The notes: generated by a model not told the origin, from the sequence alone. Shown: positions 17,807-27,411, counted from the first letter of the stretch. The stretch is 64,000 nt of DNA from Mannheimia sp041807705 (GCF_041807705.1 NZ_JBGTYY010000003.1:1-64000); one strand, 5' to 3'. Numbers and translations are program-made.

Positions 17807-17848
17807 AAACACCGCTTGCCCCTTTTAAATATAAGGCAAACGGTGTTT
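17807..17848. terminator. Terminator downstream of sulP
   Basis: AAACACCGCTTGCC and GGCAAACGGTGTTT pair with one mismatch. On the minus strand the stem is followed by T-rich sequence. It closes the SulP transcript. Confidence 0.7.
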
Positions 17849-17862
17849 GTATTTTTTAACCA

Positions 17863-19407
17863 TCAATGCGTATTTAAAATATCCACATTGTCTTTGTCTG
17901 ATTTGCCAAAATTATCCACCAAAGTTTTGCTGGCTTCGTTTAAACCAAACACTTGCACGCTTGCCCCTTGTTTTTTGTAGCGTGCCACCACTTTATCCAA
18001 AGCACTGACCGCCGAAATGTCCCAAAAATGGGCGTGGCTGACATCAATGCTCACCGTTTTGACGGCTTTGTTATCAAAATCAAAACTGGCGATAAAATCA
18101 TCGGTTGATGCAAAAAACACCTGACCTGTTACCCCATACGCTAAAGCGCTTTCGTCTGCGGTGGGCAGGTGTAGCACCTTCATATAACGCCCGATTTTAT
18201 TGGCAAAAAACAACGCCGATAACAACACCCCAAAAAACACACCTAGTGCCAGATTATGACTGTACACCACAATGGCAACGGTGGTTATCATCACCACATT
18301 AAAGCCCAACGGGTGCGTTTTGAGTTCTTTGACAGACTGCCATTTAAAAGTGCTAAGAGCCACCATAATCATAATGGCAACCAGAGCAGGCATTGGAATG
18401 ATTTTAATCCAATCGCCCAAAAACACCACCAAAATCAACAAAAACACGCCTGCCACCAGCGTAGAGAGCCGTGTGCGTCCGCCTGATTTGATGTTAATCA
18501 CCGACTGCCCAATCATTGCACAGCCTGCCATACCACCAAACAGACCGCTGACAATGTTGGCAATGCCTTGCCCTTGACATTCTTGATTTTTGTTGCTGTC
18601 GCTTTCGGTCATCTCGTCAAGCAAATTGGCAGTCAATAACGATTCAAGCAAGCCGACCGCCGCAAGGCTTAGCGAATAAGGCAAAATAATCCACAAGGTT
18701 TCTAAATTAAACGGTACATCAGGCAACAAAAACGCAGGCAAACTGTCAGGCAACTGCCCCATATCGCCCACCGTGCGAACATCAAAGCCAAGCACCACCG
18801 CCACCAAAGTAACCAGCACCACCGTTGCCAAAGGCGATGGTATGACTTTGCCAATTTTGGGCAAATAACCAAAGCCATACACCACCAAAAGCCCCAAAGT
18901 GGTTAGGGCATAAGTTTGCCAAGACACGCCTGCCAAATTGGGATTTAATTCGGGCAACTGTGCCAAAAAAATCAAAATCGCCAACGCATTGATAAAACCA
19001 ATCATCACCGCCTGTGAAATAAACCGCATCAAACTGCCCAGTTTCAGCCAGCCTGCGATAATCTGAATCACACCCGTCAAAAGCGTGGCGGCAAGCATAT
19101 AATCCATGCCGTGATTTTTGACCAAACTTGCGAGTACCAACGCCATTGCCCCTGTGGCGGCACTAATCATTGCAGGACGACCGCCAAAAAAAGCAATCAC
19201 AATGGCAATACAAAAAGACGCATACAAGCCCACCTGTGGTGAGACCCCAGCAATGATAGAAAAAGCGATGGCTTCTGGAATCAATGCCAACGCCACCGAA
19301 AGCCCTGATAAAATATCGGCTCGTGGATTGGCAAGCCAGTTTTGGGAGAAATGTTTAGCAGAAAAAGCAGAAAATAATGCGGTCAAAATAATTATCCAGA
19401 CTGTCAA
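17863..19407 (-). CDS. SulP-family anion transporter with STAS domain
   Basis: A 514-residue transporter. The membrane domain (about residues 15-390) opens with RADILSGLSVALALIPEAIA, the SulP signature. The C-terminal STAS domain (about 410-510) is read from VSIDVSHAHFWDISAVSALDKV. The family moves sulfate, bicarbonate or dicarboxylates, and the substrate cannot be told here. The frame begins with TTG, 3 nt after a TATAAT-like hexamer region (TTATAATTGCC), so the true start is uncertain and the 5' end may have been altered on integration. Composition resembles the neighbouring island genes, not the host. Confidence 0.88.
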   Translation of the reverse strand: MTVWIIILTALFSAFSAKHFSQNWLANPRADILSGLSVALALIPEAIAFSIIAGVSPQVGLYASFCIAIVIAFFGGRPAMISAATGAMALVLASLVKNHGMDYMLAATLLTGVIQIIAGWLKLGSLMRFISQAVMIGFINALAILIFLAQLPELNPNLAGVSWQTYALTTLGLLVVYGFGYLPKIGKVIPSPLATVVLVTLVAVVLGFDVRTVGDMGQLPDSLPAFLLPDVPFNLETLWIILPYSLSLAAVGLLESLLTANLLDEMTESDSNKNQECQGQGIANIVSGLFGGMAGCAMIGQSVINIKSGGRTRLSTLVAGVFLLILVVFLGDWIKIIPMPALVAIMIMVALSTFKWQSVKELKTHPLGFNVVMITTVAIVVYSHNLALGVFFGVLLSALFFANKIGRYMKVLHLPTADESALAYGVTGQVFFASTDDFIASFDFDNKAVKTVSIDVSHAHFWDISAVSALDKVVARYKKQGASVQVFGLNEASKTLVDNFGKSDKDNVDILNTH

Positions 19408-19450
19408 AAATCGGCAATTATAACATAGCTTTTGGGTTGATTTAAATGAT

Positions 19451-19494
19451 AAAACACCGCTTGGCTGTTTTAATCACAATCCAAGCGGTGTTTT
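19451..19494. terminator. Hairpin between the luciferase-like pseudogene and sulP
   Basis: AAAACACCGCTTGG and CCAAGCGGTGTTTT form a perfect 14-bp stem with a loop of 16 nt, followed by TTTCTTTC on the plus strand. The arms carry the ACCGCTTG/CAAGCGGT uptake-signal core. The stop codon of the pseudogene lies in the loop. Confidence 0.75.
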
Positions 19495-20859
19495 TCTTTC
19501 CTTAATTTTTAAGCCCATACTGATATGGCACGCCCAAATGCTCCTTAGCGTATCGCCTTCATAATCGGTATGATAAATTCCCCGCTCTTGCAAAATCGGT
19601 ACGACTTTTTCCACAAATTCAAGCACGCCCATTTGACTGTCAGGAGCCAGCGAAAAGCCGTCTGTCGCCCCTGCTTTAAACCATTCTTCCATAAAATCCG
19701 CCACATCGTGAGCGGTGTCAACCACCACAGGGTGATAGTTAATCACGCCATTTGCCAAGACTTCTTTGGGGCGACATTCCTTTTTTAATCAGCTCCACCG
19801 CTCTTGGCGAACGGGGGCGTGTGGGTGCGGTGTCGCCTGATTTTGTAGGGCGATTGGCAAGGGTTCATTCAAATCCAAACCGTGCAAATTGACCCCAATC
19901 ATCGCCGATAAATAGCGAATTTGCCCATAAAATTCATCATCACTCATAAAGTCAATGAGCTTCATTCTGCGAGCGAGTGCGTCTTCATAAGTGTCGCCAA
20001 TGGTAAACATAAATCCTGAAAACATATTAATCTCATCAGGGTTTCTACCGTGAGCGATGGCACTTTGTTTTAACACACTCCGATAATTTCTTGCCTCGTC
20101 AATGCTAAACGGATTGGCATACACGCCACTGGCAAAACGCCCAGCCAGCTCAATGCCTTCTGGACTTGGACCTGCCTGAAAAATCGGCGGTTGTCCTTGC
20201 GGTGTGGCAGGAATGGGCAACGCCCCTTTGACTTGATAATGTTTGCCTTTGTAATTGGCTTGCTTTATTTGGCTCATATCGGCAAATTGCCCTGTCGCTT
20301 TGTCGGTAATGTAGGCGTTTTCGCCAAATGTTCCCCAAAGGTCTGCACCGCCTCCACCATTTCGTGTGCCATTTCATAGCGTGTGGCGGTGTCCGGGTAG
20401 GGGCTTGTCGCCAAAATTATAAGCCACTTCTCTTGTGCCTGTGGTAACGGCATTCCAACCAATACGCCCACCACTGATGATGTCCAGTATTTTTAGTTGG
20501 CGAGCCAAATTGTAGGTCAAGTTATAGGTTGTAGAATAAGTCGCCATCAAGCCAATTTTTTTGGTATGTGTGGCAACGGCTGAAAAAATCGTCATCGGCT
20601 CTAACACAAACATTGGGGATTTGTGGGCAAAATCGCCACTTACGCCCGCCCCAATCATTGCAGAGGTGTCGGCAATAAATAGGGGGTGAATTTTGCCTTG
20701 TTCGGCAATTTGAGCCAGTTTGATGTAATTGTCAATGTCGGTATAGGCTTTCTCGTTGCTCTCGGCAAGTCGCCACGCATAAGATTCGTTGCCATAGCCT
20801 GTTACAAACATCATTGCCCGTTTCATTTGTTTGTTTGAATTGTCAAGATAATCGGTCAT
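19474..20859 (-). pseudogene. Frameshifted FMN-dependent luciferase-like monooxygenase (NtaA/SnaA/DmoA family)
   Basis: Pieces in different frames join into one bacterial-luciferase-like flavin monooxygenase of about 460 residues. They are MTDYLDNSN to GDKPL; YPDTATRYEMAHEMVEAVQ; DLWGTFGENAYITDKATGQF through QAGPSPEG; and a C-terminal piece including VINYHPVVVDTAHDVADFMEEWF. Frame breaks lie near 20400, 20342, 19800 and 19765, three of them in or beside C- or A-runs. The start at 20859 has a GGGAGAA site. Such enzymes use reduced FMN to open or cleave chelators, sulfones or similar compounds. The many breaks mean a dead gene, unless they are sequencing errors. Confidence 0.85.
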
Positions 20860-20890
20860 TTTAGGTTCTCCCATTAAAAAGTATGGGGAT

Positions 20891-20956
20891 ATTATAGGGT
20901 TTTATTATTGATAATTGAATGGTTAAAAATGGGAGATTGATTTTTAAAAATGAAAA
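20891..20956 (-). promoter_or_regulatory. Shared promoter/LysR-type element, copy A
   Basis: On the minus strand TTTT-N7-AAAA is followed by CTCCCATTTTTAACCATTC (20917-20935). After a further 20 bp comes the -10 hexamer TATAAT (20891-20896). The 40-bp block is about 80% identical to elements before the nitronate monooxygenase and the broken lipoprotein gene. The half-palindrome is centred about 65 bp before the expected transcription start. Confidence 0.75.
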
Positions 20957-21160
20957 GATGATTGTAAAAATAGGCTTTTGGGCTACCTGAAAGTTTATTT
21001 GCAAAATTTTCGTAACTTGGTTTCCTAAGTGCATTTTTTCTGCAAAAAATGACCGCTTGTTTGTTTTTATTTATCCATTTCTAGCTAAATTTCCGCTATA
21101 ATCTTCAAGTTTATCCCGATATTCGGGCAACCATTTTCAAAATTCAAAAGGAAATTTTAT

Positions 21161-22927
21161 ATGATGCGTTCTCACTACTGCGGTCAGTTAAACCGCTCAC
21201 ACGTTGGACAAGCAGTTACCTTAAGCGGTTGGGTTCATCGTGTTCGTAACCTTGGTCGTTTTATTTTTATGCAAATTCGTGATCGTGAAGGCATTGTGCA
21301 GGTGTTTTTCGATGAGAAAGATGAAGCACTTTTTAAACAAGCATCTGCCTTACGTTCTGAAGCTTGTGTACAGATTCAAGGTGAAGTGATCGCTCGTGAT
21401 GAATCGCAAATCAATAAAGAGATGACAACAGGCGAAATCGAAGTGTTAGTGAAAAATTTAGTGGTGTACAACAACGCTGAAGTGCTACCACTGGATTTCA
21501 ACCAAACGAACTCTGAAGAGCAACGTTTAAAATATCGCTATTTAGATTTACGTCGCCCAGAAATGGCGGAGAAGCTCAAAACTCGTGCCAAAATCACCAG
21601 TTTCGTGCGTCGTTTTATGGACGACAACGGTTTCTTAGATATCGAAACCCCAATGCTAACCAAAGCAACCCCTGAGGGTGCGAGAGACTACCTTGTGCCA
21701 AGCCGTGTACATAAAGGCAAATTCTATGCTCTGCCGCAATCGCCACAGCTTTTCAAGCAGTTGTTGATGATGTCTGGTTTTGACCGCTATTATCAAATTG
21801 TAAAATGCTTCCGTGATGAAGATTTGCGTGCAGACCGCCAACCTGAATTTACCCAAATCGATGTGGAAACTTCTTTCTTAACTTCGGAAGAAGTGCGTGC
21901 CTTAATGGAAGAGATGATTCACAGTTTATGGCAAGAAACCTTAGGGGTTGATTTAGGAAAATTCCCAATGATGACGTGGAATGAAGCAATGACTCGCTTT
22001 GGTTCAGACAAACCAGATTTGCGTAACCCGTTAGAAATGGTGGACGTGGCGGATATTTTAAAATCGGTTGATTTCAAAGTATTCAGCGGTCCGGCAAACG
22101 ACCCGAAAGGGCGTGTGGTGGCACTTCGTGTACCAAACGGTGCGGCTCTAACCCGTAAAAATATTGATGACTACACTCAATTTGTCGGTATTTACGGAGC
22201 AAAAGGCTTGGCTTGGTTAAAAGTGAATGATGTGAACGCAGGCTTAGAAGGCATTCAAAGCCCAATTGCAAAATTCTTAAATGAAGAGGTACTAAAAGCC
22301 TTAGTTGAACGCTTAAACTTACAAAAAGATGATATCGTGTTCTTTGGGGCAGACAACTGGCACGTTGCAACCAATGCTATCGGTGCGTTACGCTTAAAAG
22401 TAGGTAACGATTTAGGCTTAACCGACACTACAGCGTGGAAACCGTTATGGGTGGTTGATTTCCCTATGTTTGAACGTGATGATGAAGGCAACTTATCAGC
22501 AATGCACCACCCGTTCACTTCACCGAAAGAATTATCGCCAGAAGAATTAGTTCAAGATCCGGAAAATGCAGTTGCGAATGCTTACGATATGGTGATTAAC
22601 GGCTACGAAGTAGGTGGCGGCTCAGTGCGTATTTTCAGTCAACATATGCAACAAACCGTGTTCAGCATTTTAGGCATTAACGAAGAAGAGCAAAAAGAGA
22701 AATTCGGTTTCTTATTAGATGCGTTAAAATTTGGCACACCACCACACGCAGGCTTAGCGTTCGGTTTAGACCGCTTAACAATGCTGATTACTGGTACAGA
22801 TAACATTCGTGATGTAATTGCCTTCCCGAAAACCACCGCAGCAGCGTGCTTGATGACAGAAGCACCAAGCTATGCAAATCCAAAAGCGTTGGAAGAGTTA
22901 GCGATTAAAACGATTGCACAAGAATAA
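21161..22927 (+). CDS. aspS: Aspartyl-tRNA synthetase
   Basis: A 588-residue bacterial-type class IIb synthetase. In order it has the N-terminal OB-fold anticodon-binding domain (GWVHRVRNLGRFIFMQIRDR), class II motif 2 (FRDEDLRADRQPEFTQID, residues about 217-234), the bacterial insertion (GAD) domain, and motif 3 (AFGLDRLTMLI). The start follows AAGGAAA. A second ATG is the next codon. A TATAAT hexamer lies at 21097-21102. Confidence 0.97.
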   Translation: MMRSHYCGQLNRSHVGQAVTLSGWVHRVRNLGRFIFMQIRDREGIVQVFFDEKDEALFKQASALRSEACVQIQGEVIARDESQINKEMTTGEIEVLVKNLVVYNNAEVLPLDFNQTNSEEQRLKYRYLDLRRPEMAEKLKTRAKITSFVRRFMDDNGFLDIETPMLTKATPEGARDYLVPSRVHKGKFYALPQSPQLFKQLLMMSGFDRYYQIVKCFRDEDLRADRQPEFTQIDVETSFLTSEEVRALMEEMIHSLWQETLGVDLGKFPMMTWNEAMTRFGSDKPDLRNPLEMVDVADILKSVDFKVFSGPANDPKGRVVALRVPNGAALTRKNIDDYTQFVGIYGAKGLAWLKVNDVNAGLEGIQSPIAKFLNEEVLKALVERLNLQKDDIVFFGADNWHVATNAIGALRLKVGNDLGLTDTTAWKPLWVVDFPMFERDDEGNLSAMHHPFTSPKELSPEELVQDPENAVANAYDMVINGYEVGGGSVRIFSQHMQQTVFSILGINEEEQKEKFGFLLDALKFGTPPHAGLAFGLDRLTMLITGTDNIRDVIAFPKTTAAACLMTEAPSYANPKALEELAIKTIAQE

Positions 22928-22930
22928 TAC

Positions 22931-22958
22931 TGTAGGGGCGAAAAAATTTTCGCCCTTT
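22931..22958. repeat. TGTAGGGGCG hairpin (single-arm interspersed repeat) after aspS
   Basis: TGTAGGGGCGAAAAAATTTT is followed by CGCCC. GGGCGAAAA and TTTTCGCCC form a self-complementary stem followed by TTTTA. Same family as the hairpins at 28789 and 53214. It probably doubles as the aspS terminator. Confidence 0.7.
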
Positions 22959-23031
22959 TATATTAACAAGCGGTTGAAAATACCAAATAATTTACAAATT
23001 TAAAATGAACGCTTGCACTATCTTGTCGTTA

Positions 23032-23868
23032 TCAAAACAAACTCTGCTGTCCTAGTAACATTTCTGGTATAGGTTTTATCTGAAATCCTTTCTCTGCCAA
23101 AAAGCCTTTGAGCGTTTCAATATTATAAAATGCGTGGCTGTTGGTGGTGTTTTCAAAGTAGAGATAAAGCCTGTCAAATTCTGAGCTTCGGTTAAACAGC
23201 AATTCGGCTAATCCTTTTAATTCCTCATCGGAATAGCGATAATCGTGGCGTTCTGCCGCACTTTGTCCTTTCCACCAATCGGGGTTACGTCCGTGTAGGC
23301 GTAAATAGGCTGTGCGCTGATTGGCAAAGAAATGGAAGGCTGGTAAGCCGATATTTTGCGGATAATCAACATTGCACCAAATCAGGTTTTGGCTTTTCAT
23401 AAAGGTGTCAAATACTGCGGGAATATGCCAAGTAGGGTGGCGGAACTCGATAGCGAGCAGGTAATCCGCAAACCATTGGCAAAGCTCAGCAAGATAACAG
23501 CGATTAAGCGGCGTGCGTTCAAATTGCGTAGGGAATTGAATAAACAGATTGGCTAACAGGTTTTGCTCAATAAAAGGTTGTAACGCATTTAAAAAGGCGT
23601 GAGCTTGCTCTGCCGTTGCTGTGCGTTGGTGGCTGAAATCTTGGTGTAATTTCACCGAAAAATTCAGCCGCCCTTCCGCCTTTTGCACCATTCCTTCAAA
23701 GGCTTTCTGCCCGATGGGTGCGTGGAAAGTGCTGTTGATTTCCAGCGTGTCGTAATGTTGGCTATATACAAAGAGAAAATCCTCTTTGGCTGTGCCGAAA
23801 GGGTAAAGTGTGCCGATTAGATCGGTGTCGGCATAGCCACCTGTGCCGATGTAAATATGAGGGAGCAT
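23032..23868 (-). CDS. DUF72 (YecE-like) TIM-barrel protein
   Basis: About 278 residues with the DUF72 signatures YIGTGGYAD, LEINSTFH and the later ENTTNSHAF (near residue 240). The family is widespread and adopts a TIM-barrel fold resembling AP endonucleases and sugar isomerases. Its activity is not established. The frame extends five codons upstream to a TTG. The ATG at 23868 (MLPHIY) matches the usual N-terminus. It lies alone on the minus strand, convergent with aspS. Confidence 0.85.
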   Translation of the reverse strand: MLPHIYIGTGGYADTDLIGTLYPFGTAKEDFLFVYSQHYDTLEINSTFHAPIGQKAFEGMVQKAEGRLNFSVKLHQDFSHQRTATAEQAHAFLNALQPFIEQNLLANLFIQFPTQFERTPLNRCYLAELCQWFADYLLAIEFRHPTWHIPAVFDTFMKSQNLIWCNVDYPQNIGLPAFHFFANQRTAYLRLHGRNPDWWKGQSAAERHDYRYSDEELKGLAELLFNRSSEFDRLYLYFENTTNSHAFYNIETLKGFLAEKGFQIKPIPEMLLGQQSLF

Positions 23869-23976
23869 TGTGTTATTCGTCAAAAAATTTTTGCAAATTT
23901 TAATAGTTTTTTAACCGCTTGCAAACTGCCAATAAAAGAGTAATATTTCGTTACTTTTTCTTATTTCATCATCACT

Positions 23977-24852
23977 ATGTGGATTTGGTTTACTCTGCTG
24001 GCAGCCGTGGCTCAAGCCGGTCGCAATGCCTTTCAAAAGCAATTAAGCGTCAATGTGCCTGTGCTAGGCGTAACGCTTGCCCGCTTTTTCTATGCCGTGC
24101 CGCTGGCAAGTGTCTATTTGTATTTTTTGTATCAATATGATGAAACACTAAATATCCCTCACTTTCCGCCATTATTTTTTGTCTATGCGATTGGAGCAGG
24201 ATTGGCTCAAATTATGGCAACATCGCTGATGGTTCAGCTCTTTCATTTAAAGAATTATGCAATCGGCGTGGGGCTCGCAAAAAGCGAGGCTGTATGGGCA
24301 GCATTACTTGGTGTGATGTTCTTCGGCGTAACCATTAGCGGCATTGGCTGGCTTGGTGTAATACTCGGTGGTGTAGCGATCTTTTTAATGACAGGCAGTG
24401 GCAATCTCCGACAAGTTTCGTGGAAAACGTTATTTCTCGGCATTGGTAGCGGCTTATGCTTTGCCCTAACTTCCCTTTGGGTGCGAGAAGCGAGCTTACA
24501 ACTCAATAGCCATTATTTACTTTCCGCCGCTTGGGTACTATTTGCAGTGATTACTTTTGGGGCGTTTGTGCTTGTGGTCTATTTAGCCCTGTTCCAACGA
24601 GCAACGCTTACAAAATTTTTCCGTTTTCCGAAATTGGGAATGCTGACGAGCTTGTTCTCTTTTCTCGGCTCATTCGGCTGGTTTAATGCAATGAGTTTAA
24701 ACCACGTTGCCTTTGTAAAAACGCTCGGGCAGGTTGAGATCTTCTTTATTCTTGGTATATCCTATTTTATCTTTAAAGAACGGTTGAAAATTCAAGATTT
24801 TGTGGGATTAATTTTGGTCGTAATCGCAGCCGTTTTAGTTGTGCTTGGCTAA
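23977..24852 (+). CDS. EamA/DMT-superfamily transporter
   Basis: A 291-residue integral membrane protein with ten predicted helices arranged as two EamA repeats (first ending near GVAIFLMTGSGN, second ending VVIAAVLVVLG). Drug/metabolite transporters of this type export amino acids, nucleobases or metabolites. The substrate is not readable here. It is followed closely by nudB, perhaps as one transcript. Confidence 0.85.
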   Translation: MWIWFTLLAAVAQAGRNAFQKQLSVNVPVLGVTLARFFYAVPLASVYLYFLYQYDETLNIPHFPPLFFVYAIGAGLAQIMATSLMVQLFHLKNYAIGVGLAKSEAVWAALLGVMFFGVTISGIGWLGVILGGVAIFLMTGSGNLRQVSWKTLFLGIGSGLCFALTSLWVREASLQLNSHYLLSAAWVLFAVITFGAFVLVVYLALFQRATLTKFFRFPKLGMLTSLFSFLGSFGWFNAMSLNHVAFVKTLGQVEIFFILGISYFIFKERLKIQDFVGLILVVIAAVLVVLG

Positions 24853-24896
24853 AGCCACAAGCGGTCAAAATAATCAAATATTTTGCAAATAAAAAG

Positions 24897-25355
24897 ATGA
24901 ACTATAAAAACCCGAATAGCGTATTGGTGGTTATTTATGCTAAAGATACCAACCGAGTATTAATGCTGCAACGCAAAGACGATCCCGATTTTTGGCAATC
25001 GGTAACAGGCTCTCTGGAGATTGGTGAGAAACCGATTGAAGCAGCCGAACGCGAAGTATTGGAGGAAATTGGTTTATCCATTTCTAATTTGCAAATCTCA
25101 GGGGAAAAACAACCGCTTGTTGATTGCCAAAAGCAGATAGAATTTGAAATTTTTCCACATTTTCGGTATAAATACGCACCTAATATCACACATTGTGTCG
25201 AGCATTGGTTTTTGTTACCACTTGAGAGTGAACAAGAGCCGATTTTAACCGAACATTTAGCGTATCGTTGGGTTGAGCCTACAGAGGCAATCCAAATGAC
25301 TAAATCGCCAAATAACGCACAAGCAATCAAACAATATTTAATAACTTCAAAATAA
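24897..25355 (+). CDS. nudB: Dihydroneopterin triphosphate diphosphatase (Nudix)
   Basis: A 152-residue Nudix hydrolase with the box GSLEIGEKPIEAAEREVLEEIG (residues about 37-58), where the EREVLEEIG part coordinates the metal. It removes pyrophosphate from dihydroneopterin triphosphate in folate synthesis. The order nudB-yebC-ruvC is as in E. coli and supports the assignment. Confidence 0.9.
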   Translation: MNYKNPNSVLVVIYAKDTNRVLMLQRKDDPDFWQSVTGSLEIGEKPIEAAEREVLEEIGLSISNLQISGEKQPLVDCQKQIEFEIFPHFRYKYAPNITHCVEHWFLLPLESEQEPILTEHLAYRWVEPTEAIQMTKSPNNAQAIKQYLITSK

Positions 25356-25367
25356 GGAAACTACAGA

Positions 25368-26108
25368 ATGGCAGGCCATAGTAAGTGGGCAAATATTAAA
25401 CACCGTAAAGCAGCACAAGATGCACAACGCGGTAAAATTTTCACAAAATTAATTCGTGAGTTAGTTACAGCAGCAAAATTAGGTGGTGGCGATGTAAGTG
25501 CAAACCCACGCTTACGTTCAGCTGTTGATAAAGCATTATCCAGCAATATGACGCGTGATACCATTAACCGTGCGATAGAGCGTGGTGTGGGCGGTGGCGA
25601 TGACACTAATATGGAAACCAAAATCTACGAAGGTTATGGTCCGGGTGGCACGGCGGTAATGGTAGAGTGTTTAAGCGATAATGCTAACCGTACAATTTCA
25701 CAAGTTCGCCCAAGTTTCACAAAATGTGGTGGTAACTTAGGAACGGAAGGCTCTGTAGGTTATTTATTCAGTAAAAAAGGCTTAATTTTAATTGCTTCTG
25801 GCGATGAAGATGCTTTAACCGAAGCGGCAATTGAAGCAGGTGCTGATGACATTCAATCACAAGAAGACGGTTCATTTGAAATCTACACCGCTTGGGAAGA
25901 TCTAGGCGATGTCAGAGATGGTATTGAGCAAGCAGGCTTTAAAATTGAATCTGCGGAAGTCACAATGATTCCATCAACTACTGTTGAACTTGATGCAGAA
26001 ACCGCACCAAAATTACTTGATTTAATCAACCGCCTTGAAGATTGTGATGACGTGCAAAATGTTTATCACAACGGCGAAATTAGTGATGAAGTAGCAGCTC
26101 TTCTTTAA
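25368..26108 (+). CDS. yebC: YebC/PmpR family protein (translation/regulatory factor)
   Basis: A 246-residue protein starting MAGHSKWANIKHRKAAQD, the universally conserved opening of this family, with GYGPGGTA near residue 88. Relatives act as DNA-binding regulators, and more recent work ties them to relieving ribosome stalling at proline stretches. Well conserved with no anomalies. It follows nudB by 12 bp. Confidence 0.95.
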   Translation: MAGHSKWANIKHRKAAQDAQRGKIFTKLIRELVTAAKLGGGDVSANPRLRSAVDKALSSNMTRDTINRAIERGVGGGDDTNMETKIYEGYGPGGTAVMVECLSDNANRTISQVRPSFTKCGGNLGTEGSVGYLFSKKGLILIASGDEDALTEAAIEAGADDIQSQEDGSFEIYTAWEDLGDVRDGIEQAGFKIESAEVTMIPSTTVELDAETAPKLLDLINRLEDCDDVQNVYHNGEISDEVAALL

Positions 26109-26119
26109 ATAACATCAAG

Positions 26120-26153
26120 AAAAATAAGCATAATTTCGGTTATGCTTATTTTT
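26120..26153 (+). terminator. Terminator of yebC
   Basis: AAAAATAAGCATAA and TTATGCTTATTTTT form a 14-bp stem with a TTTCGG-type loop and a T-run. Confidence 0.88.
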
Positions 26154-26235
26154 ATGAACTTTTTCAACATAGTACGTTCTAAGCATACAGGAGCAATTGC
26201 TTCTAAATTCTATGAAATTACTTAAGGAGAAAACT

Positions 26236-26763
26236 ATGAAATTAGTAAAATTCGTTCCAGCTTTAGCAGCAACTGTAGTATTAGCCGCTTGTTCTAATGC
26301 AAATAACCAGCCGGCCCCTCAACCAACAGTAGATCCTGTAGCGAAAGCAGCCGATCAGGCAGCCCAACAAGTAAACGAGATTGCAGGCAACGCTGTTCGT
26401 GGTGCAGGTGCAGTAAAAGTAGAGAAAGCAACCGATGGTTCAAAATCTATCGTATATCGCTGCCAAAGCGGTAAATTAGTCACGGCAAACTATGTATTCC
26501 AAGGCGAAGAGCCTAAAGCAGTAAACATCGTGTTACAAAACGGTAAAAAAACACAAAAAATCCCAACATTAGCTATCGATCCTTCAGATAAGGATTCAAC
26601 AGTATTTAAATCGAAAAAATATTCTTGGGAATTAGAAAGCGGCTTTAACTTAGCTTCAACCGAAAAATCAGGTATGCTTTTCAAACACGAAGCGAAGGTA
26701 AGCAATATCTTAGCGAAAACCTGTGATGTAGATAAAGCATTAACATCACGTTTAAATAAATAA
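26236..26763 (+). CDS. Putative lipoprotein with a MliC/ACP-like C-terminal region
   Basis: A 175-residue protein with a lipoprotein signal MKLVKFVPALAATVVLAACS, whose lipobox Cys is at residue 19. A Pro/Ala/Gln-rich linker leads to a domain beginning IVYRCQSGKLVTANYVF. A Y-x-C...G...V-Y pattern with a later Cys (KTCDV) recalls lysozyme-inhibitor (MliC) and adhesin-complex-protein folds, but I do not claim the function. The start at 26236 has AAGGAG. The longer frame starting upstream is not lipoprotein-like. It has its own terminator on each side. Confidence 0.75.
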   Translation: MKLVKFVPALAATVVLAACSNANNQPAPQPTVDPVAKAADQAAQQVNEIAGNAVRGAGAVKVEKATDGSKSIVYRCQSGKLVTANYVFQGEEPKAVNIVLQNGKKTQKIPTLAIDPSDKDSTVFKSKKYSWELESGFNLASTEKSGMLFKHEAKVSNILAKTCDVDKALTSRLNK

Positions 26764-26781
26764 TCCCTTGATTTAAAACAT

Positions 26782-26815
26782 AATAAGCGAGAAGATATCC
26801 GTCTTCTCGCTTATT
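26782..26815 (+). terminator. Terminator of the lipoprotein gene
   Basis: AATAAGCGAGAAGA and TCTTCTCGCTTATT are perfect 14-bp arms around 6 nt, followed by TTATT. The stem ends 12 nt before the ruvC start. Confidence 0.88.
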
Positions 26816-26827
26816 TTATTGTCAAAA

Positions 26828-27406
26828 ATGTCTATTATTTTAGGAATTGACCCCGGCTCAAGAGTAACAGGCTATGGTGTAATACGCCAAAACGGACGAC
26901 ATTTGGAATATCTTGGCAGTGGTGCTATCCGTACTACTGCTGATGATTTGCCTACTCGCCTAAAACGCATTTACGCAGGCGTGAGTGAAATTATCACCCA
27001 ATTTCAGCCCACTATGTTCGCAATTGAACAAGTCTTTATGGCGAAAAACCCTGATTCTGCTTTAAAACTTGGGCAAGCACGAGGAACCGCAATTGTTGCC
27101 GCAGTTAATCACGACTTACCTGTATTTGAATACGCTGCTCGATTAGTCAAACAAACCGTTACAGGCATTGGCTCTGCCGATAAAGTTCAGGTGCAAGATA
27201 TGGTTACCCGCATGCTCAACCTTTCCGCCAAGCCCCAAGCCGATGCAGCTGATGCCTTAGCTATTGCTATTACTCACGCTCATTCTATGCAACATTCTTT
27301 AATTGTAGTAAAACAGAGCCAACAGAGCGTAAGTAGTGAGAAAGAGCAGATTTTAGCCCTGATGAAAACCCGATATAGTCGAGGACGATTTAGGTTGAAA
27401 GGATAA
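26828..27406 (+). CDS. ruvC: Holliday junction resolvase RuvC
   Basis: A 192-residue endonuclease that cleaves Holliday junctions. Catalytic carboxylates are visible in GIDPGSR (D7), FAIEQVF (E68 region) and the C-terminal QADAADALAIAITHAH block. The start is placed at MSIILG, the family N-terminus, three codons inside the open frame. ruvA and ruvB do not follow. murA converges instead. Confidence 0.95.
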   Translation: MSIILGIDPGSRVTGYGVIRQNGRHLEYLGSGAIRTTADDLPTRLKRIYAGVSEIITQFQPTMFAIEQVFMAKNPDSALKLGQARGTAIVAAVNHDLPVFEYAARLVKQTVTGIGSADKVQVQDMVTRMLNLSAKPQADAADALAIAITHAHSMQHSLIVVKQSQQSVSSEKEQILALMKTRYSRGRFRLKG

Positions 27407-27411
27407 TAAAA

